From an uncultured Bacillus sp. (GTDB lineage Bacteria; Bacillota; Bacilli; Bacillales; DSM-1321), in NCBI GenBank assembly GCA_934215995.1, contig CAKQBC010000172.1:1-5736 (forward strand): a stretch of DNA of 5,736 nucleotides, given 5' to 3'. A model generated the notes under the pieces. The model did not search any database, had not been told where the DNA came from, and saw nothing but the letters and a program-made list of their open reading frames with translations. A program made the translations under genes and the position numbers. Of this stretch, positions 1 through 4,992 are shown one piece after another. Every line of letters begins with the position of its first letter. The first letter of the stretch is position 1.

Positions 1-600
1 GCACTGGATTTATTTTTCAAGCATTCACCTCATCTGGTGATTCTGGATATCATGATGCCTGGTATGGATGGCTGGAGTGTACTGGAAAAAATCCGTGAAA
101 AAAGCGCCTGTCCTGTCATTATGCTTACGGCTAAAGGTGAAGAGATCAATCGGGTGCAGGGCTTCGAAGTGGGCACAGATGATTATATCGTGAAGCCATT
201 CAGCCCGAGGGAAGTAGTCTTGAGGGTCAAAGCACTGCTTAGGCGTTCTTCCCAAACAAGCTATATCCAAACAGATACGACGACTAAGGATATCATCGTG
301 CTTCAGCACCTTACAATCGATAATGATGCCCATAGGGTAACAGCCGATGGGAAAGAAGTTTCATTGACTCCGAAAGAATACGAACTGCTCTACTTCCTGG
401 CCAAAGCTCCGGATAAGGTATTCGACAGGGAGCAATTGCTTAAAGAAGTATGGCATTATGAATTTTTCGGCGATCTGCGTACAGTTGATACGCACGTAAA
501 ACGCCTGCGCGAAAAATTGAACCGTGTTTCCGAAGAAGCGGCAAAAATGATTGTGACTGTCTGGGGTGTCGGATATAAATTCGAGGCAGTGAATGAATAA
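1..600 (+). CDS. resD: ResD, OmpR/PhoB-family response regulator of respiration (5' end outside window)
   Basis: Cytoplasmic DNA-binding response regulator that is phosphorylated by the sensor kinase encoded next. In Bacillus, ResD activates genes for cytochrome assembly and anaerobic or nitrate respiration. Only the last 199 residues are present. Compared with the usual ~240 residues, about 41 N-terminal residues, including the acidic pocket, lie upstream of the window. The receiver fragment shows the phospho-acceptor Asp in LDIMMPG (codon 46-48), the conserved Thr in MLTAKG and the conserved Lys in DDYIVKPF (codon 193-195). After a linker (residues ~84-100), a winged-helix output domain covers residues ~101-197, with the recognition-helix stretch DLRTVDTHVKRLREKL and the terminal VWGVGYKF wing. 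The frame is open from base 1, so the GTG at 37 is not the real start. The TAA stop overlaps the resE ATG. The class is certain; the name ResD rests on similarity plus the resE-sigX-rsiX-serA context. Confidence 0.93.
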   Translation, partial: ALDLFFKHSPHLVILDIMMPGMDGWSVLEKIREKSACPVIMLTAKGEEINRVQGFEVGTDDYIVKPFSPREVVLRVKALLRRSSQTSYIQTDTTTKDIIVLQHLTIDNDAHRVTADGKEVSLTPKEYELLYFLAKAPDKVFDREQLLKEVWHYEFFGDLRTVDTHVKRLREKLNRVSEEAAKMIVTVWGVGYKFEAVNE

Positions 601-2369
601 TGGTATTCTTGAGGAGTGTCGTTGGTAAGCTCTGGTTTACGATCCTTCTGCTCGTTTCTTTTGTGCTGCTTATTTTGACGGTGCTCCTTCTTGAATTCTT
701 TGAGAATTTCAACACGCAGCAGGTTGAAAATGACCTGGCGGCGACTGCAGTCCGTGTAGTGAAGATTCTGGAAGAGCATGACGCGTCCGAACGCACACTT
801 GAACTATCATCAAGGATGCTGGATGATTCCAAGGATATCCTGATCGTCTATGATAACATGGATTCCTTCTCATCCGAAACCGATTCATCCGGCCAGGTGC
901 TTTCCTTGCAGACTGTACTGGAGGATGAGGATCTTTCAAAGGTTCTGAAAGAGGAGGCGGCAGTAACAAAGAAAAGATCGCTTGATGAATCGGCCGAAAG
1001 CGAATACATAGTTGTCGGGGAGCCTTTTGAAAATGGAGGCGCGACCGGGGCTGTATATGTCTCGCAGTCATTGGATTCCATGAGGAATACAGCGGAATCT
1101 ACGACAAAATTCATCATTCTTGCTGCCGGTGTAGCTATCATCCTGACGACAATTTTCGCCTTTTTCCTTTCCACCCGCATCACAGCACCTTTGCGTAAAA
1201 TGAGGGAAGCGGCATTTGAGGTTGCGAGAGGTAAATTCGATACGAAACTTCCTACACCTTCAAGTGATGAAATCGGTGCATTGGCGACAGCCTTCAACCA
1301 GATGGGCAGGCAGCTGAAGTACAATATGAATGCACTCAGCCAGGAAAAAGAAAATTTGGCCAGTGTTCTAAGCAGCATGGCTGATGGTGTAATTACAATC
1401 AATATCGATGGAACGATCCTTGCAACAAATCCGCCTGCTGACCGGTTCATCCAATACTGGTTCAATGAGAACAAGGAAAATGCGGAAAGCAGCAATGTTC
1501 CGCCTGAATTGATGCAATTGTTCCAGAATTCGATCGAAAGCGAACAGGAGCAGGTTGGCGATGTGCAAATCGGCGACCATTATTGGGTGATTATTGTAAG
1601 TCCCCTCTATAACAATAAGAATACAAGGGGAGCAGTGGCGGTGCTCCGTGACATGACGGAGGAGCATAAGCTCGAGAAGATGCGGAACGACTTCATAGCG
1701 AATGTCTCGCATGAATTAAGGACCCCGATCAGCATGCTTCAAGGATACAGTGAAGCGATTGTGGATGACATAGCCGAATCACAGGAAGAAAAGCGCGAAT
1801 TGGCAAAAATCATTTATGATGAATCCCTTCGGATGGGACGGCTGGTGAACGATCTTCTTGATTTGGCCCGCATGGAGGCAGGGCATATCAACCTGCACTA
1901 TGAGACTATTGAACTAGGTCCGTATCTGGACAGGGTCACAAGCAAATTTGCCGGTCTTGCCAAGGATAAAGGCGTGCAGGTGGAGCTGTATGTAAATGAT
2001 GGGGATACTGCATGGAATCTGGATCCCGACAGGATTGAACAGGTGATGACCAACCTGATCGATAATGCGATCAGGCATACGCCAAACGGGGGACAGATTA
2101 CAATCCAGCAAAATATCATCCATGGCAACCAGCTTCATCTTGAAGTAAAAAATACCGGACCGGCCATTCCCGCAGAAGATCTGCCTTTTATTTTCGAGAG
2201 GTTCTATAAGGCCGATAAAGCAAGGACGAGAGGGAACTCCGGAACAGGAACCGGTTTGGGGCTTGCGATTGCCCAAAATATCGTAAAAGCGCATAAAGGC
2301 GAAATATCTGTCGAAAGTTCCGAAGGGAAGGAAACGACATTTAGTTTCATCATTCCCCAAGTTTTGTAG
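600..2369 (+). CDS. resE: ResE, membrane-bound PAS-containing sensor histidine kinase
   Basis: Sensor kinase of 589 residues, partner of ResD, responding in Bacillus to oxygen limitation and nitric oxide. Visible domains: TM1 (~11-33), an extracytoplasmic region of ~135 residues, TM2 (~171-190), HAMP (~192-245), a cytoplasmic PAS domain (~250-352), the dimerisation/phospho-acceptor domain with His371 in NVSHELRTPISML (codon 1710-1712), and a catalytic ATP-binding domain (~475-587). The ATP domain has the N box NLIDNAIRHTPNGG, the F box FIFERFYKADKAR and the G2 box GTGTGLGLAI. Its G1 box is unusual: NTGPAI (Asn518, codon 2151-2153) where DxGxGI is typical. The ATG start overlaps the resD stop as TAATG, which implies translational coupling; the upstream ribosome binding site is weak (GAGG at 583-586, 13 nt away). 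The N-terminus SVVGKLW fits ResE as I remember it. An intrinsic terminator follows 100 bp after the stop. Confidence 0.94.
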   Translation: MVFLRSVVGKLWFTILLLVSFVLLILTVLLLEFFENFNTQQVENDLAATAVRVVKILEEHDASERTLELSSRMLDDSKDILIVYDNMDSFSSETDSSGQVLSLQTVLEDEDLSKVLKEEAAVTKKRSLDESAESEYIVVGEPFENGGATGAVYVSQSLDSMRNTAESTTKFIILAAGVAIILTTIFAFFLSTRITAPLRKMREAAFEVARGKFDTKLPTPSSDEIGALATAFNQMGRQLKYNMNALSQEKENLASVLSSMADGVITINIDGTILATNPPADRFIQYWFNENKENAESSNVPPELMQLFQNSIESEQEQVGDVQIGDHYWVIIVSPLYNNKNTRGAVAVLRDMTEEHKLEKMRNDFIANVSHELRTPISMLQGYSEAIVDDIAESQEEKRELAKIIYDESLRMGRLVNDLLDLARMEAGHINLHYETIELGPYLDRVTSKFAGLAKDKGVQVELYVNDGDTAWNLDPDRIEQVMTNLIDNAIRHTPNGGQITIQQNIIHGNQLHLEVKNTGPAIPAEDLPFIFERFYKADKARTRGNSGTGTGLGLAIAQNIVKAHKGEISVESSEGKETTFSFIIPQVL

Positions 2370-2469
2370 AAAACGCCGTTCAGCGGAAGAAATGACGAAA
2401 ATTATTGTTACATGGGTAACGCCCCCTGTGAAAAAGATGGAATTTTCCGTCTGTATCATGGGTTGCCGT

Positions 2470-2497
2470 AAAAGGAAGCGCATATGCTTCCTTTTTT
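2470..2497 (+). terminator. Intrinsic terminator of the resDE operon
   Basis: A perfect 10-bp stem, AAAAGGAAGC / GCTTCCTTTT, encloses the loop GCATAT, and its 3' arm runs into a tract of six T. It lies 100 bp past the resE stop on the same strand, so it should end the resD-resE transcript and separate it from sigX. The A-run on the 5' side would give a T-rich tail on the minus strand as well, but no minus-strand gene is seen nearby. Confidence 0.85.
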
Positions 2498-2591
2498 GCT
2501 AGAGGGTCTGCCGAAAAAACACTTCAAGTGATTATGGAATCTCAAACGAGCAAGCCTGTTATTTTATAAGCGGGAAATCCTTCTATACGTA

Positions 2592-2651
2592 AGGGGAGTT
2601 GTCCGGCGGGCTGAATAGAGCTGTATGGTTCACTCCGGCAATCCAATCCCT
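2592..2651. other. Possible stem-loop, unassigned
   Basis: AGGG (2592-2595) can pair with CCCT (2648-2651). Further in, TTG-T-CCGG (2599-2606) can pair with CCGGCAA (2635-2641), leaving one bulged T. A small internal loop separates the two helices and about 28 nt form the apical region. This gives roughly 11 pairs. It was found by eye without an energy calculation, so it may be chance. No known RNA family was recognised. Confidence 0.25.
2601..2617. repeat. 17-nt imperfect direct repeat, copy 1 (upstream of sigX)
   Basis: The sequence GTCCGGCGGGCTGAATA matches copy 2 at 2749-2765 at 15 of 17 positions in the same orientation. It lies about 200 bp before the SigX-type promoter and overlaps the 5' arm of the possible hairpin. 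It could be one of a pair of regulator sites or a trace of local duplication; the sequence alone does not decide. Confidence 0.5.
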
Positions 2652-2748
2652 GAAAAGATGCAACTAAGCCGTGGCCAGAATGAAAAAATTTTACACGCAA
2701 GATTCCATTATATTGAATAATTTGTATGTTTTGGTTGTGAAATTCGCA

Positions 2749-2765
2749 GACCGGCCGGCTGAATA
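2749..2765. repeat. 17-nt imperfect direct repeat, copy 2 (upstream of sigX)
   Basis: The sequence GACCGGCCGGCTGAATA differs from copy 1 at two positions. It contains the palindrome CCGGCCGG (2751-2758). Its first seven bases, GACCGGC, are also the inverse of GCCGGTC at 2814-2820, which sits in the spacer of the SigX promoter directly before the -10 element. It ends 33 bp before the -35 element, a reasonable place for an activator or repressor site. Confidence 0.5.
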
Positions 2766-2768
2766 ATT

Positions 2769-2797
2769 TTGAAAATATACAAGAACGCCATCATACT
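2769..2797 (+). promoter_or_regulatory. Weak candidate sigma-A promoter for sigX
   Basis: TTGAAA (2769-2774, 5 of 6 to consensus) is followed after 17 bp by CATACT (2792-2797, 4 of 6). It would start transcription within the -35 region of the SigX-type promoter. A housekeeping promoter that gives basal sigX expression would make sense and is, as I recall, reported for B. subtilis sigX. The match here is modest and the region is AT-rich, so it may be chance. Confidence 0.3.
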
Positions 2798-2798
2798 A

Positions 2799-2824
2799 TG
2801 TAACCTTTACTTTGCCGGTCCGTC
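2799..2824 (+). promoter_or_regulatory. SigX-dependent (autoregulatory) promoter of sigX-rsiX
   Basis: The -35 element TGTAAC (2799-2804, continuing CTTT) and the -10 element CGTC (2821-2824) are separated by 16 bp. This is the bipartite AAC / CGWC pattern of Bacillus ECF sigma factors, and TGTAAC with CGWC is the form associated with SigX. Transcription should begin near 2830-2832, leaving a leader of only about 20 nt that is mostly the ribosome binding site. Its place directly before sigX implies positive autoregulation. ECF sigma specificities overlap (SigW, SigM), so others may also read it. Confidence 0.85.
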
Positions 2825-2852
2825 TAATCAATAACGGAAGAAGGAGAAAAAA

Positions 2853-3404
2853 ATGCACTCCGCATTTCAGCAATTATATGAAAAATACCATCAGGATGTA
2901 TTCCAGTTTTTATTTTATATGGTGAAAAACAGGGAAACGACTGAGGATTTGGTACAGGAAGTATACATTAAGGTGCTTAACTCATATGACCGGTTTGAAG
3001 GGAAGAGCAGTGAAAGGACGTGGCTGTTCTCGATTGCACGCAACACGGCCATAGACCACTTCAGGAAAGAAAAGGGCTGGAAACAGCGGATCTTCGATAA
3101 TTTTGATTGGAGCAGGGACACAATCAAGGATTCAAATCCACTGCCTGAGGAAGTGGCTGTCCTGAACCAGGAAATCCAAACTATCTATAAATGCCTGGAT
3201 TACTGCACAGTCAATCAGAAGACCGTTCTGATCCTACGCTACATTCAGTCGTTGTCCATAACAGAAACCGCAGAAGTATTGGGGTGGACGGAAAGCAAAG
3301 TAAAAACAACGCAACATAGGGCATTAAAGGCGATTCGATCCTTTATGGAGAATGCCGAGCGAAAGGAGGGTGGCAATGATGACAAAGAAGCGATGGGACG
3401 ATGA
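2853..3404 (+). CDS. sigX: SigX, ECF-family RNA polymerase sigma factor
   Basis: Extracytoplasmic-function sigma factor of 183 residues (B. subtilis SigX is about 194). It directs RNA polymerase to promoters of the TGTAAC/CGWC type. In B. subtilis, SigX targets genes that alter cell-surface charge and membrane lipids, giving resistance to cationic peptides. Region 2 covers residues ~8-73, with EDLVQEVYIKVL at 31-42 and the RTWLFSIARNTAIDHFRKE stretch that melts and reads the -10 element. Region 4 covers ~105-165, with the helix-turn-helix SITETAEVLGWTESKVKTTQHRALKAIR that reads the -35 element. Regions 1 and 3 are absent, as expected for the ECF class. The ATG has a strong AAGGAG (2841-2846) six nt upstream. 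The 3' end overlaps rsiX by 29 bp. The identification is supported by the remembered B. subtilis sequence, the partner gene and the promoter. Confidence 0.93.
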   Translation: MHSAFQQLYEKYHQDVFQFLFYMVKNRETTEDLVQEVYIKVLNSYDRFEGKSSERTWLFSIARNTAIDHFRKEKGWKQRIFDNFDWSRDTIKDSNPLPEEVAVLNQEIQTIYKCLDYCTVNQKTVLILRYIQSLSITETAEVLGWTESKVKTTQHRALKAIRSFMENAERKEGGNDDKEAMGR

Positions 3405-4626
3405 TGATCTGAAATCCATGCTCGGGAAGCTCCCGGAAATTAAGGATGCGAGAAATCCTGATGACATCTTCATGCAGATCCAGAGCAAGGCAGGCAGAAG
3501 AAAAAGGATACCGTGGAAGGTAGTTGTAGCCAGTGCTGCAGCGGTATTGTCACTCGCCATCATTACGCCGGCATTCCTCGGGGGATTGAATGATGGCGCC
3601 CAATATGAAAATTCATCAAGCGGAGACCGGGCGACGGAATCACATTCAACAGATCAGCTGCCTGGAATGGAAAACGGAGAGGGAAGCAAGATAGCAACAG
3701 ACGATGCCGGAAAAGCGGCTGATGAGAAGCCGGAATCGGCCGGGCAGAATCAAGATACAAAAATAACAGCAGCGGATGAAGGGTCGGTTGAAACGGAGGG
3801 CATTAGCAAGTCTGCGGAGATCTTATTCGGCAAGGATTTGGAAGGCAAAAGCTACTTTACAATCGCTGCACCGACAAATGATGCGCAATATTTTGTCCCT
3901 CTGACATTCCTGGTTGAACAATTATCCCCAGAGGCGTTGATGGAAAAGCTTGTAGGCCAAATGGGCAACATACAGGAAGATAGCTATGGCCTGTCGGATT
4001 TTCTGCCTATAGAGGCGGAAGTGAGGCTGCAGCCGGACCTGAAAAGTGTAGAGGTGGATCTTCCGGCAGACCATCCCTATAAGGGGAGGGAACAGCAGTT
4101 GATAGCAACAATCGAGGAAACTTTCCGTTATTCAGATATCGATTCATTTACTGTTTCTATTGAAGGGAACACGGCAATGGAATTCGGAAATTATCTGCTT
4201 AGCGAACCCTTTAAGATAGACCGCCATCCTAAAAGGGCCATCTTCCTTTTCAAGCCGGAAGTTGCTCCCGGCATAATCATGATGGCGCCTTCGCCCGTCG
4301 AATATGAAACGATTGCAGAGGCGATTGAGGCGATGAAGCGGGGAGAAGAATTTGAAGGAATATACCCTTCCATCCCTGAAGGGCTTGAAGTGGGTAGTGT
4401 AGAAGAAAACGGGGAAACCCTTTCCGTCCATTTAACAGGGGATGGCATAGCTGCAGACTCTGCTGACAATATTCTCGCGTTAAGGGCCATATTGCTTTCC
4501 GCCAGGGATTTTGGATTCGAGACAGTGACATTCATAAATAAATCGGTCGGACAGATAGGCGATTATGAAATGAATGTACCGATTGATACACCGGTGGCCC
4601 CGAACTTAATTTCCGACTTGCCCTAA
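3376..4626 (+). CDS. rsiX: RsiX, membrane anti-sigma factor for SigX
   Basis: Anti-sigma factor of 416 residues, predicted to hold SigX at the membrane until a signal releases it. Residues 1-~46 are the cytoplasmic sigma-binding part, starting MMTKKRW and rich in charged residues. It has no His/Cys, so the zinc-binding anti-sigma motif is absent. One membrane helix follows (~48-70). Then comes an acidic, Ser/Gly-rich linker (~71-148), and an extracytoplasmic part (~149-416) that reads as two related GerMN-like units, ending in the parallel motifs FGNYLLSEPF (270s) and IGDYEMNVPI (about 394-403). The start at 3376 is chosen because AAAGGAGG (3362-3369) stands six nt before it; 3379 is also possible. 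An in-frame ATG at 3352 has no such site. Overlap with sigX implies translational coupling, which keeps sigma and anti-sigma balanced. Confidence 0.9.
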   Translation: MMTKKRWDDDDLKSMLGKLPEIKDARNPDDIFMQIQSKAGRRKRIPWKVVVASAAAVLSLAIITPAFLGGLNDGAQYENSSSGDRATESHSTDQLPGMENGEGSKIATDDAGKAADEKPESAGQNQDTKITAADEGSVETEGISKSAEILFGKDLEGKSYFTIAAPTNDAQYFVPLTFLVEQLSPEALMEKLVGQMGNIQEDSYGLSDFLPIEAEVRLQPDLKSVEVDLPADHPYKGREQQLIATIEETFRYSDIDSFTVSIEGNTAMEFGNYLLSEPFKIDRHPKRAIFLFKPEVAPGIIMMAPSPVEYETIAEAIEAMKRGEEFEGIYPSIPEGLEVGSVEENGETLSVHLTGDGIAADSADNILALRAILLSARDFGFETVTFINKSVGQIGDYEMNVPIDTPVAPNLISDLP

Positions 4627-4751
4627 AGCATCGGTCTGGTAAACGATAATTCTGCCTTTTTCCTGCATCAATAAAAAAAAAAGCTATTTTGCCGTTCTCT
4701 TATCAGGATGCCGAACATAAGATGAAAAGGTAATTCTGTAGGAGGAGACAT

Positions 4752-4961
4752 ATGATCGACTATGCAAGAAGAATGATAATTGTGCTTATCATGGCGTTGT
4801 TCATTTCCCTGCTTTTCCTAGGAGGGACGATCGGCCATGCACTAAGCAAGCGGATGAACGAAGAACCAGCAAAGGATCAAGCAGAATATATCCATAACGA
4901 AGAAGCCTTGGCTCCACTTGGGAGCCAAGGCTTCTTCTCTTTTTTAGATTTGCATGGCTGA
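4752..4961 (+). CDS. Small single-helix membrane peptide, function unknown
   Basis: A 69-codon ORF that I do not recognise. A strong ribosome binding site, TAGGAGG (4739-4745), stands six nt before the ATG, which supports real translation. The N-terminus MIDYARRM is followed by a hydrophobic helix (~8-28, IIVLIMALFISLLFLGG), then a hydrophilic tail (HALSKRMNEEPAKDQ). It may be a membrane anchor or, less likely, a signal peptide with GHA as a possible cleavage site; there is no lipobox Cys. It lies 125 bp after rsiX with no visible terminator or convincing promoter between, so it may be co-transcribed with sigX-rsiX. The last ~20 codons (from 4899) coincide with a strong terminator, and the TGA lies 14 nt beyond its T tract, so most transcripts should lack the stop. 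A one-base shift would instead use TAA at 4895-4897, just before the hairpin, so an old frameshift is an alternative. Confidence 0.6.
   Translation: MIDYARRMIIVLIMALFISLLFLGGTIGHALSKRMNEEPAKDQAEYIHNEEALAPLGSQGFFSFLDLHG
4899..4945 (+). terminator. Strong intrinsic terminator, inside the 3' end of the small ORF
   Basis: A perfect 17-bp stem (4899-4915 with 4921-4937) around the five-base loop ACTTG is followed by TCTTTTTT (4938-4945). The orientation fits the plus strand and it should end the sigX-rsiX-small ORF transcript. It also separates these genes from convergent serA, whose stop lies 47 bp further on. On the minus strand the stem is followed by GTTATGG rather than a T tract, so it is a poor intrinsic terminator for serA, though it may still stabilise the serA mRNA end. 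Confidence 0.93.
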
Positions 4962-4992
4962 CCAGCAGAGGCTGCCTGATCGAAGCATTGCT

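Larger units (their letters stand above)
2370..2852. other. 483-bp intergenic region between resE and sigX
   Basis: No credible coding region is seen on either strand: all frames are broken by stops and none has a ribosome binding site with a plausible start. Its first 130 bp hold a small GTTAC-ATGG-GTAAC dyad (2407-2420) and the resE terminator. The middle (about 2500-2700) is unassigned but contains a possible hairpin with CCGG-rich arms (2592-2651). The last 150 bp are AT-rich and lead into the sigX promoter. A 17-nt imperfect direct repeat links the middle part (2601-2617) to the promoter-proximal part (2749-2765). No riboswitch or T-box consensus was recognised. Confidence 0.7.

Noticed and set aside
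848..1495. 215-codon open frame on the minus strand within resE
   Set aside because: It is a mirror of the resE coding frame with no ribosome binding site and no recognisable protein features; the plus frame carries all kinase motifs.
2427..2448. Second ECF-like promoter (TGTGAA-N15-CGTC) after resE
   Set aside because: The essential AAC of the -35 element is missing, the spacer is short, and the resE terminator lies just downstream.
2500..2530. Possible insertion-sequence end (CTGCCGAAAA)
   Set aside because: No matching inverted end, target duplication or transposase fragment was found in the rest of the gap.
2618..2631. GAGCTGTATGGTTC, resembling pieces of group II intron domain V
   Set aside because: The central part of domain V is missing, there is no reverse transcriptase remnant and no intron boundaries; chance likeness.
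3352..3375. Earlier in-frame ATG for rsiX
   Set aside because: No Shine-Dalgarno sequence stands before it, while AAAGGAGG is correctly placed for 3376, and RsiX proteins begin near the MM pair.
4673..4682. Run of ten A between rsiX and the small ORF
   Set aside because: No GC-rich hairpin adjoins it on either strand, so it is not a clear terminator. It is not placed in a promoter spacer I can support, so phase variation is speculation.
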